In this document: positions 32,306-38,621 of the stretch, one piece after another | How the letters are laid out: the number at the start of each line of letters is the position of its first letter | How positions within the stretch are numbered: the stretch's first letter is position 1 | From: a virus | Length of the DNA: 39,018 bases | Strand: one strand, 5' to 3' | IMG/VR virus record: IMGVR_UViG_3300047446_000183 | Span: 1 to 39,018 of that record | Position numbers and translations under genes: made by a program | The notes under the pieces: model-generated | Database searches by the model: none | What the model was told of the DNA's origin: nothing | What the model saw: the letters and a program-made list of their open reading frames with translations, nothing else

Positions 32306-32460
32306 ATCAGTAGTTACTACGAAGCGGTGTGTTTTCCGCAACGCAAACGCCAATTTGGGTGAGCGGAACCGTGCGGGTTGGCGTACCGGTCGTAGGGCCG
32401 GCGTGCCCGTAGGCACCCACACACGGCCCGCCCATTACAGGCTTGCCATGTTGCGGACAC

Positions 32461-32483
32461 AAAAAAACCGCACTACTGGCGGT
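32461..32483 (-). terminator. Rho-independent terminator, leftward
   Basis: On the minus strand ACCGC (32483-32479) and GCGGT (32471-32467) pair and are followed by seven T's (32467-32461). It would stop transcription coming from the non-coding segment towards the ORF6N operon. Confidence 0.6.
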
Positions 32484-32623
32484 CGTTTCCACCTACGAAT
32501 TATGGGGCGCCAATCCCATGCCGCTGGACTTACAACGACAGGCGAGCGATATCGGCAGGGACCTAGGCCGTCAACTGTCGATGACACTACCGCTCAGGCG
32601 CCATTGCGGGATTCTGATCAAAT

Positions 32624-32652
32624 TTTGTGCGGACGAAATTCGTCTGCACAAA
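32624..32652. repeat. 29-bp palindrome, copy 2
   Basis: TTTGTGCGGACGAA (32624-32637) and TTCGTCTGCACAAA (32639-32652) form an inverted repeat with one mismatch around a single base. The end bases TTTGTGCG and GCACAAA and the 29-bp length are the same as in copy 1 at 31908. Confidence 0.7.
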
Positions 32653-32969
32653 CATTGGCCGGCGCTGCGCCCCATCGCTACCGACAATGCTGCCCGCCTG
32701 TGCCCTTCATCCGATACGGCAAGGCCGGACGATGGCCCATTCAATACCGACATCTCACCTGGCGCGCGCAGTCGTCCCCCCGCCACGCCTGCGGGCTAAA
32801 TGTGTCGTTTTTTCCGCACTTCTGCAGGTGCTGCGGCGCGGGCCTGGCTGGGCTTGCTCTGGCGGTGTTGGTAGGGGAAAAGCCTGCGAATCCCTGCGAG
32901 GGTGGGCCGTTTTGCAGAAGGTGACTGGAGCGCAGCCTGGGACGATTTTGAGAGGTGGCTCGGGAAAAG

Positions 32970-33240
32970 GGTTAGTTTTTAGAAACGGGGGGAGAGGTGA
33001 TCTGCAAGCCCCGTATTTACTGGGGTTGAAAGCTAACTTTGAAGGGTTAGTTATGGTTAGGTTTGAGGTTAGAAAATCACAAGCTATTGATTTATAGAGG
33101 TTTTATTTATTGTTTTTTTAACAGTTATAAAGGTTAGGAAATTACCTCTCATAACCCTAAAGCTAACCCATGGCACCGACCGCAAAGCCGCCAACGACAA
33201 GGCTTTCAGGGCGGTCAGTGAAAAACTAACTTTCCTAACC
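32970..33240. other. Origin-like cluster: nine GGTTAG/CTAAC repeats around an AT-rich stretch
   Basis: GGTTAG occurs at 32970, 33045, 33055, 33067 and 33132; the complement CTAAC(C) at 33033, 33163, 33226 and 33235. Between 33075 and 33131 the DNA is very AT-rich (for instance GATTTATAGAGG and TTATTTATTG runs). Iterons flanking an unwinding element are typical for origins of plasmids and of P4-type phages. There is no gene within. The phage primase-helicase would be the candidate binder. Confidence 0.5.
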
Positions 33241-33401
33241 GTTTTCCGATGGGTCAACATGAAAAGCCGAAAGCACCTAGGGGGAGGGTGCTGGCCAGGT
33301 CCCTCTGCTGTTTTGTGTGTACAAACACACAAACGGACCCCAATACAGCCCCCAACTGATTGCAGTCACGTACATGCACCGCTGGAGGCCTTGAAAATAG
33401 A

Positions 33402-33456
33402 GGAGCGGGTGAAGGGAATCGAACCCTCGTTATCAGCTTGGGAAACTGATAACGAG
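33402..33456 (-). pseudogene. tRNA-Gly(CCC) 3' fragment with an extended anticodon hairpin
   Basis: On the minus strand this segment carries a tRNA-Gly-like 3' half: anticodon loop TTCCCAA (anticodon CCC), variable part TAACG, T-arm with GGGTTCGATTCCC, and acceptor CACCCGC followed by TCC. D-arm and 5' acceptor half are missing. The anticodon stem is continued by six more perfect pairs: CTCGTTATCAG (33426-33436) and CTGATAACGAG (33446-33456). It cannot fold as a functional tRNA. tRNA 3' pieces of this kind are usually left by, or carried as attP in, tRNA-integrating elements. Confidence 0.7.
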
Positions 33457-33593
33457 AGTGGCTGTGTGGATGAAGGGATTTCTAGAGGGAAATGATCACT
33501 TGATTCGGAAACTTAGAGATTCATAAGAATCAAAAATAGTCGCAACTATTTTCTGGTTATTAGCACCAAAATTGCTGCTTGTTTTACCGAATG

Positions 33594-34010
33594 TTAATTC
33601 GATGTTAAACGTTTATCGTGTGCCTGTGGCTGCGGGATCTCAGGCATTGCAACACCACTTATCTGACAAAGCATCGGTACGAGTCCACCATTCTGAAATA
33701 TAGTGTGATCTTTTCCCCAGTGGATGCTGTGCAATTTTGAATTTGTACCTTCAATTGGCTGGATAGTGGTTGTTCCAGGAGCAGTATATACAAAGATCCA
33801 GTCTCCTTTATTTAGTTCGGCAACACCAAACCAAAGCATATTGTCTTTAATTGGCGTGGCTGAACCATCTATATTTCTATGTCCAATCAATAAAATATAG
33901 TCTCGTAGATCGCAATTTTCTTTTACATAAATGGCGATTCTTTCAAGGTTTGGCGAGCCTTTGTCAAGCACGTCTATGATGTCAAGATGTTCAACGCCAA
34001 AGAGACTCAT
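33594..34010 (-). CDS. Hypothetical protein, 138 aa, second gene of a two-gene cargo operon
   Basis: Begins MSLFGVEHLDIIDVLDKGSP and continues with IAIYVKENCDLRDYILLIGH, MLWFGVAELNKGDWIFVYTA and PGTTTIQPIEGTNSKLHSIH. It is soluble, with a beta-rich character, and I recognise no family. ATGA overlap with the upstream membrane protein gene (34010-34007) couples their translation, so the two products likely work together. AT-rich compared with the phage core. The CDS ends with an HDKRLTSN tail. Confidence 0.75.
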   Translation of the reverse strand: MSLFGVEHLDIIDVLDKGSPNLERIAIYVKENCDLRDYILLIGHRNIDGSATPIKDNMLWFGVAELNKGDWIFVYTAPGTTTIQPIEGTNSKLHSIHWGKDHTIFQNGGLVPMLCQISGVAMPEIPQPQAHDKRLTSN

Positions 34011-34513
34011 TGTTTTTCCTTCCTATCTATAAACAGCGTCATGGCAATCAGTACCGCTCCACTAACTCCAACTAGATAAGAAATGGTGAAGTTGTTTTTG
34101 TAAAGATCAACAGCTATCCCAAGAACGGCAGTGCCTATAAAGGTGCAGGTTTGTTTTACTCGTGAGAGACCTGCAGCGGCACCTAGCTTTTCTCTCAGTG
34201 TGGCAAGCTCAATCTTGGCCGCCGACAGCTCGTCAATTGTGTCTCTGAGTTCTTGGTTTTTCTGTTTTAGTGACTGTTTGGCATCTATAGACTCTTGAGA
34301 AAAGTGATCTACCATACTTCCAATCAAAGCTGCGTTAAAGTCTCCCCCGAAATTCCTAGGGCGCGTCGCAGTAAGTCCGATAAAAGCATCGTGGAGGGCA
34401 GGCCTGGTCAGTGGAGGAAGCGTTTCCAATACACCTTGAGGTTCCTCACCTTTCTCCTGCGTACCTGAGACCCCGCTGTCTCTTGGTTTTGGAGTTTCAT
34501 TTCGTTGATCCAT
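34007..34513 (-). CDS. Coiled-coil protein with two C-terminal membrane helices, first gene of the cargo operon
   Basis: 168 residues. The first 60 residues are polar (MDQRNETPKPRDSGVSGTQE), followed by GLTATRPRNFGGDFNAALIG, then a coiled coil of about 45 residues (SIDAKQSLKQKNQELRDTID, ELSAAKIELATLREKLG) and two membrane spans near the end (TCTFIGTAVLGIAVDLY and ISYLVGVSGAVLIAMTLFI). ATG 34513 is used; the frame begins at a TTG (34552) with no support. A membrane effector fed by a partner protein would look like this, but no known defence system is recognised. Confidence 0.75.
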   Translation of the reverse strand: MDQRNETPKPRDSGVSGTQEKGEEPQGVLETLPPLTRPALHDAFIGLTATRPRNFGGDFNAALIGSMVDHFSQESIDAKQSLKQKNQELRDTIDELSAAKIELATLREKLGAAAGLSRVKQTCTFIGTAVLGIAVDLYKNNFTISYLVGVSGAVLIAMTLFIDRKEKQ

Positions 34514-34586
34514 TTCGAAACATCGCCATAGCAAAAAAGGCACTATATTCAAAAATAGCCGATCAGACTAGCTAAGCTTGTAAGCC

Positions 34587-34609
34587 AAAGCTCCTATGAC
34601 GGGAGCTTT
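34587..34609. terminator. Hairpin after the Fic gene
   Basis: AAAGCTCC (34587-34594) and GGAGCTTT (34602-34609) form a perfect 8-bp stem with seven loop bases; a short T-run is part of the stem. It lies between the Fic stop and the next leftward gene and may end Fic transcription. Confidence 0.4.
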
Positions 34610-34769
34610 CCGTGATCGCTCAATTTTGAAAAGGTCGCTGATAGAAGCAGAGACAAGCGGGAGGAATGGTCGCGTGAAACTCCATGCAGCCCTTAAAGTC
34701 TTTTTAAAGACGATCGGTCCAGGGTTCACTCCATCAACGACAAACACCATGCGACAATGATGTTGATAT

Positions 34770-36131
34770 CTATTTTTTCCATCCACTTATGATTTTACTG
34801 GTGTCGATCATACTAAAAACCCATTCGTTTCCGATTTTTGTTTTTTCAAAAAGTTTAAGGTCGACGAGGCCATTAAGTACGTTTGCGGCAGTGTTATACG
34901 CGCAGCCTAAGTTTTCCTTTACGTTTGTGATGGTAAATTCCTGCGCGTTTCCAGAACGGGCTACATTAAAGACTACTCTCTGTTTCTCTGAGAGTTTTCC
35001 GTATAGACCGGATTGGTACAGAAAAGCGTTAAATTTTTCCATTCCTTCAACGGTTGCTTGGTATGTGGCCCTGAATTGGCCTATTGCTCTGGCGATTACC
35101 CTGCACTGGTAATCGATAAAATATGTGAGGTCCATGTCGTCGGTTTCAGTGTAGAGGTAACTCTTTCCGTACTGAATTGGCGCTATCTTAAGTAGCGTAC
35201 TGATAGCGATATATCTGAATGCGCCGAACCCGCTTTTGAATAAATACCAGTAAAACAATGATCTAGCGACCCTTCCATTTCCATCATTAAATGGGTGTTC
35301 ATATCCTATAATAAAATGGATTATGATTGCTTTCACCAAGGGGTGAATATAGCTTTGACTTTTTATGTCTGTATGGTTGGTGTTGACCCAATCGATTATT
35401 AGTTTCAGCCGGTTCTCTAGGTTTTTAGCAGGTGGCGGCTGATGAACTATTTCGCCATTACCATCTACAACAACGACCTTGTCATCATTTCTAAAATCTC
35501 CAGGCCGATATACTTCATCATTAATGCCTTCTACTCCTACTTGATGTAGGTCAGAAATTATATCCAAAGTAAGATCGTGATCCCTGAAATCCCAAGCATG
35601 ATTCATCATTTTGAAATTGCCGATGATCATTTTTTCATCAGGTGTTCTTGGTCCCTTCTTTCTTTTCAAAAGGTCCTTTGCAGCTTTGGTGGTAGTAGCA
35701 GCTCCTTCAAGTTGACTGCTGCTAATGGCCTCATCTTCAATCAAGTCGTTCAATAGGTACTGTAAATGCTTCGATTCCCCTATCTTAGAACACATCCATT
35801 CAAGGGCGGCCGTAGTCGTATGCTGGTCACAGGCTGAAATGGCGATGTGCATGGTTGGGGTATACAGAAAGCTGCATGGTTTCGAAGGCTCGCCTAGCCG
35901 CAAAACGTGCGTGAGCTGTCTCAATCTTGCTTGCTTCACTACAGACCAAGCGAGGGCCGGATCCAAGTCGCTTGGGATCCTAAATCTAAGCTTGTCGAAA
36001 TGAAGATAACGGCCTTTCGAGTCAACGCAGTGGTTCAGCGCCAGGTATGCGCCGGCTTTCTCAGGGTATTTTTCAATGATGTCTTTGAAAACATTCAGAT
36101 TGGTAGGGGGTGGAGACTTAATAATGCTCAT
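34770..36131 (-). CDS. Fic-family AMP-transferase with its own inhibitory motif
   Basis: 453 residues. Fic enzymes transfer AMP from ATP to hydroxyl groups of target proteins. Here: an N-terminal Fic_N-type domain (GRYLHFDKLRFRIPSDLDPA, 40-59), the inhibitory helix motif SSSQLEG (137-143, S-x-x-x-E-G with Glu142), and the catalytic motif HPFNDGNGRVAR (279-290, His279). The C-terminal part (RVVFNVARSGNAQEFTITNV...) is a winged helix. This is the class II layout, in which the inhibitory helix lies before the Fic core. ATG 36131 has AGGA eight bases upstream. Two 27-bp palindromes cover the start region, pointing to autoregulation by the winged helix (inference). The gene is AT-rich and probably acquired. 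Confidence 0.92.
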   Translation of the reverse strand: MSIIKSPPPTNLNVFKDIIEKYPEKAGAYLALNHCVDSKGRYLHFDKLRFRIPSDLDPALAWSVVKQARLRQLTHVLRLGEPSKPCSFLYTPTMHIAISACDQHTTTAALEWMCSKIGESKHLQYLLNDLIEDEAISSSQLEGAATTTKAAKDLLKRKKGPRTPDEKMIIGNFKMMNHAWDFRDHDLTLDIISDLHQVGVEGINDEVYRPGDFRNDDKVVVVDGNGEIVHQPPPAKNLENRLKLIIDWVNTNHTDIKSQSYIHPLVKAIIIHFIIGYEHPFNDGNGRVARSLFYWYLFKSGFGAFRYIAISTLLKIAPIQYGKSYLYTETDDMDLTYFIDYQCRVIARAIGQFRATYQATVEGMEKFNAFLYQSGLYGKLSEKQRVVFNVARSGNAQEFTITNVKENLGCAYNTAANVLNGLVDLKLFEKTKIGNEWVFSMIDTSKIISGWKK

Positions 36132-36196
36132 TTCAAAATTCCTAAAATTGAAATGAGCATAGAGCATTCCATTTCAAAATTCCACAAAATGAAATG
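36129..36196. promoter_or_regulatory. Two tandem 27-bp palindromic operators upstream of fic
   Basis: CATTTCA-N13-TGAAATG occurs at 36129-36155 and again at 36170-36196, centres 41 bp (about four helical turns) apart. The first includes the start codon. The inner bases are also alike (AAAATTCC). Probable binding sites of the Fic C-terminal winged helix or of a phage regulator. Confidence 0.7.
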
Positions 36197-36316
36197 GCTG
36201 ATTCGAGTCCCCTTGATGGACCTAGATTTCGGGTTGAATTCTTCTTCAATGCTCAAAATTCACTCGCTGGTGCTGCCTTCACTGTCCGATGGTGTGGCGG
36301 TGTTGGGTCGCATTGT

Positions 36317-36535
36317 CTAGCACTGCCGTACTCGCATGATCGCATCCGTGATCGCTTGTGCATTTGCGTCGAGTGTCTCCATGGCAGTCGTTGCGTTAAG
36401 TGCAACACTCCCTACGCCATTCTCTGATAGCCATTTGGTGAGTTCTTCGATTGCTGCGGCTAACGCATGTTGATTGTGTAAGAGCAATGTCAATGCGTCA
36501 GCCGTGGCGATTTTTGATGCTGGAGTACCCGACAT
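36317..36535 (-). CDS. Small hypothetical protein, 72 aa
   Basis: Begins MSGTPASKIATADALTLLLH, then NQHALAAAIEELTKWLSENG and VALNATTAMETLDANAQAIT: helical, four-helix-like repeats, no known family. AGGA lies eight bases before ATG 36535. Not overlapping its neighbours. Role unknown. Confidence 0.7.
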   Translation of the reverse strand: MSGTPASKIATADALTLLLHNQHALAAAIEELTKWLSENGVGSVALNATTAMETLDANAQAITDAIMRVRQC

Positions 36536-36884
36536 AGCTATCTTCCTAGAATGGAGGTTCGGGTAATCCTAGCTTATCTAGAAGCTGAGGCTGGATGAGG
36601 CTCAATCGGTAAGTCGGAGAGTAACGTCAGCAGAGGCGGTTTGTTGCTACAGAACTGGTACGAAGGCCCAATTAATGCGAGTCAAATAGACTGCGACCAT
36701 CCCATTGTTGACGCTGATGACAGGAAAAATCGGACAGTGGCCAGCGAGTTGGGCCACATCAGATGGAAGCTTTTGCAACCGTACGAACGAGTGCTGGTAA
36801 CAATATACTTAATCTGCGAGTACCCATGTTGTTACTGGAGAGCCTACCCCCGGCAGGTATGGAGGTAGGCACGATGGGTGGTAG
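36536..36884. other. Intergenic gap without a supported gene
   Basis: An open frame on the plus strand (36641-36868) has no ribosome site and non-protein-like composition. An isolated CTGGTAC occurs at 36651. A 7-bp inverted repeat (GCCTACC 36842-36848, GGTAGGC 36864-36870) close to the end of the following gene may be its terminator. Confidence 0.5.
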
Positions 36885-37256
36885 TTAGAACGGGTCCGGC
36901 TCATTTTTTTCTTCCGTGCGTTCGATATAACGCTCGGAATCAAGTTCGGCGCATAGTGTGACGGCCCGCGATGCTGCTTCCACACGTTCGCAGGCTACGT
37001 ACTTGGCTAAAAGAGCGATGCGTTGGTCCTCCGTCAGTGATTCCCAAAACGATTGGTCAGGAAAGAAATGATTCGCTATCTCGCTGCCGGTGATGCCTAC
37101 CATTTGATTTATTTCTTGCAGAGCGGCCTGCAGGTCATTAATGGTAGCAACATCGGCTAACACCTCTGGTGTCACGTAGTCGAACTCTGATGTGATGAAT
37201 TCGAAATCAGGGTCCAACTCTTCCGGGAAGTCTTGGGGCAAGGTTTGATTGGTCAT
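36885..37256 (-). CDS. Hypothetical acidic protein, 123 aa
   Basis: Begins MTNQTLPQDFPEELDPDFEF, with INDLQAALQEINQMVGITGS, SFWESLTEDQRIALLAKYVA and an acidic end (EEKNEPDPF). No known domain; strongly acidic, which would fit a DNA-mimic or antitoxin-like protein but is no proof. AAGG lies nine bases before ATG 37256. Last gene before attR. Confidence 0.65.
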   Translation of the reverse strand: MTNQTLPQDFPEELDPDFEFITSEFDYVTPEVLADVATINDLQAALQEINQMVGITGSEIANHFFPDQSFWESLTEDQRIALLAKYVACERVEAASRAVTLCAELDSERYIERTEEKNEPDPF

Positions 37257-37601
37257 TGATCTGGCCTTTTGCGGTTGAGGTCCTGCCCTGCAGGCCGAGT
37301 AGGATCGGTACAGAGGAACGGTTTACAGCTTTCTTGATGCAGTTTACTGAGTAATTTTTTTAACCAGGATTGCTCAATCAGTCATCTATGGTATCAACAG
37401 GCCATCTAGTTCGTCGACATACCGCTTCGAGTCAGCTTCAGCTTGTGGTGCAACAGTAAGTCAATACGAATGAACCCGAAGCGTGAAAATTTTACCAGTT
37501 GAAAGGTTAGAGAGGTGTAAGCGCAAAACGCACTATTGGTACAGAATTGGTACGGAAAAATAAAAAGGCTGTTGAAGCCCTTGTTTTATTGAGGATGAGT
37601 T
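37257..37601. other. Non-coding right end of the prophage with integrase arm-site candidates
   Basis: No gene is seen. TTGGTAC occurs twice in direct orientation, at 37536-37542 and 37547-37553, one helical turn apart, as in the left end. These are the probable arm sites of the attR side. A GGTTAG occurs singly at 37505. Confidence 0.5.
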
Positions 37602-37670
37602 TTAGTAGATCCAATCCATCATGGGTGCGACGGAAAAACGGCGGGAGAGCGAAGCAGTGGGTAGTGGCAT
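37602..37670 (-). pseudogene. dusA: Displaced original 5' end of dusA
   Basis: ATG 37670 starts [20 protein letters not shown], then Ile-Tyr and a TAA (37604-37602) provided by phage DNA: 22 codons in all. This is the native start, cut off by integration. The promoter of dusA stays here, so transcription from it now runs into the prophage right end. Confidence 0.85.
37610..37651. other. attR, dusA-type attachment repeat
   Basis: The right-hand copy of the 42-bp repeat (34 of 42 identical to 315-356), here with the original host codons of dusA for [13 protein letters not shown] read on the minus strand. Confidence 0.9.
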
Positions 37671-37693
37671 TGGGGAATCAGGATCGCGAAGGC

Positions 37694-37765
37694 TTAGGGC
37701 TGCAGTTTATCAGGGATGCGGTGGAGGTGTTCGAGGGCATATCGTTCCAGCCACTCAACCCGCAT
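37694..37765 (-). pseudogene. Truncated ParE-like toxin gene
   Basis: ATG 37765 overlaps the parD stop by 11 bases, as usual in parDE. The peptide reads MRVEWLERYALEHLHRIPDK and stops after 23 codons (stop 37696-37694), where a full ParE has about 95 residues. Only the first strand and helix remain. The rest is replaced by the dusA upstream region. Confidence 0.5.
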
Positions 37766-37997
37766 TCCGGCTCCAGCGCCGGGCACGCATCGCGGCGACC
37801 TGCTTTTCCGTAGCGAATTTGCCTTCGTCCGCCTCCTGTACCGCCAGTTCAATCTGAGCAGTCAGAGTTTTCTCGTGCTCGATGTAGTCGCGAAGAACAT
37901 CCATCGCCAGATAACTTGCGGTTTGGCCGCTTGTCTTGGCCAGATCGGCGAGTGAGTCCGACAGGTCTTCCGGCAGGTTCAGAGATATACCGGTCAT
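37755..37997 (-). CDS. parD: ParD-like antitoxin
   Basis: 80 residues with a ribbon-helix-helix N-terminus: MTGISLNLPEDLSDSLADLA, then TSGQTASYLAMDVLRDYIEH and a flexible tail with QIELAVQEADEGKFATEKQV for toxin binding. GAGGT five bases before ATG 37997 makes this start much better than the longer frame. Its toxin partner directly downstream is truncated, so this is an orphan antitoxin. A chromosomal gene, outside the prophage. Confidence 0.85.
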   Translation of the reverse strand: MTGISLNLPEDLSDSLADLAKTSGQTASYLAMDVLRDYIEHEKTLTAQIELAVQEADEGKFATEKQVAAMRARRWSRNAG

Positions 37998-38301
37998 GGT
38001 GACCTCAATGGTGGATGTGTGTTGGGGCATCTTACACCGACAAACGTCTGCCTGAATTGGCTGGTCGTCGCGAGCTGTATCTCGAAGTAAGTCATTTCTT
38101 TTCCATGCTGGCTGCATCGCAGTGAGACAGGCCAAAGGGGGCGTCTCTTTTTGACATCAGGTCGGCTCAGCATCCATCCGAAAAACACCCGACCTGAACC
38201 AACGCTGTCACCCCGCAAAATTTCATAATCCCCCACATCCCGTCAGCCTAGGATGAACCCAACACCAACCCCCGCGCACCCACCCCACAGGACCCAAAAA
38301 A
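37998..38301. other. Intergenic region between parD and the lipoprotein gene
   Basis: Divergent genes face away from each other. No supported ORF within 300 bp. It must contain both promoters; no convincing -35/-10 pair stands out. Confidence 0.5.
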
Positions 38302-38517
38302 ATGATCGCAAACCTCGTCAAAGTCTCGCTGATCGCCGGTGCCTTGCTGTTGAGCGCCTGTTCGGGGGTAACTACTGAGCACCGTTATTCGGATAACACC
38401 GTGCCGTCCGGATTCGGCCCGGGGCCTACCAATAGCGCAAGCAAGATGAATTTCCATGGCAGTGCGCTGGGCAATAGTTACGGTGAATACGGTTCCGGTT
38501 TGCTGCACGACGACTGA
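38302..38517 (+). CDS. Small outer-membrane-type lipoprotein
   Basis: 71 residues. Signal peptide MIANLVKVSLIAGALLLSAC with lipobox LSAC, Cys20 as the lipidated residue; the mature part is 52 residues, Gly/Ser/Asn-rich (GFGPGPTNSASKMNFHGSAL) and ends LLHDD. AGGA lies nine bases before ATG 38302. Function unknown. Probably an ordinary chromosomal gene. Confidence 0.8.
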   Translation: MIANLVKVSLIAGALLLSACSGVTTEHRYSDNTVPSGFGPGPTNSASKMNFHGSALGNSYGEYGSGLLHDD

Positions 38518-38524
38518 GCTGAAA

Positions 38525-38614
38525 CTGTAGGAGCCGGCTTGCTGGCGATAGCGATCTGGCAGGCGCCATCAATGTGACGACCCACCGCGATCGCCAGCAA
38601 GCCGGCTCCTACAG
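38525..38614. repeat. REP-type inverted pair (REPIN-like) between converging genes
   Basis: A 24-bp arm at 38525-38548 is repeated as its perfect reverse complement at 38591-38614, 42 bases apart. The arm has the GTAGGAGCCGGCTTGCTGGC form well known from Pseudomonas REP elements. It may act as a transcription barrier between the lipoprotein and pheC-like genes. Confidence 0.88.
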
Positions 38615-38621
38615 GTCTTTG

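Larger units (their letters stand above)
32306..33593. other. Non-coding segment of 1.3 kb: candidate cos/packaging and replication region
   Basis: No supported gene. Open frames here are low-complexity translations without ribosome sites. By P2 logic, cos lies beyond Q and before the right prophage end, which points to this region, and the GC-rich stretch 32780-32960 is the best place to look, though I cannot identify the cut site. The segment also has a 29-bp palindrome (32624-32652), a leftward terminator, the GGTTAG repeat cluster (32970-33240) and a tRNA-Gly 3' fragment (33402-33456). Confidence 0.5.
315..37651. mobile_element. P2/phiCTX-like prophage integrated in dusA
   Basis: A complete set of P2-type head, tail, lysis and terminase genes in P2 order, together with an integrase, repressor and early operon, is enclosed by imperfect direct repeats derived from the dusA 5' end. 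All structural genes have intact frames of near-P2 length, so the prophage may be inducible. Differences from P2: the integration site is dusA, gpA is replaced by a toprim primase-helicase, the repressor switch carries a LexA-controlled gene, and there is about 8 kb of cargo between Q and attR. Confidence 0.95.

Noticed and set aside
32443-33097. Overlapping plus-strand frames in the segment right of the ORF6N operon
   Set aside because: No ribosome sites, mixed composition and cysteine/arginine-rich translations; better explained as non-coding cos/origin DNA.
32970-33240. CRISPR array
   Set aside because: The repeats are only 5-6 bases, in both orientations and at irregular spacing; no cas genes are present.
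33402-33456. Functional tRNA-Gly gene
   Set aside because: The D-arm and the 5' acceptor strand are absent and the anticodon stem is 11 bp long.
34568-34786. 72-codon minus-strand frame after the Fic gene
   Set aside because: It begins inside the Fic stop region with GTG, has no ribosome site and runs through a hairpin.
36641-36868. 75-codon plus-strand frame
   Set aside because: No ribosome site; translation rich in Trp, Tyr and Cys without pattern.
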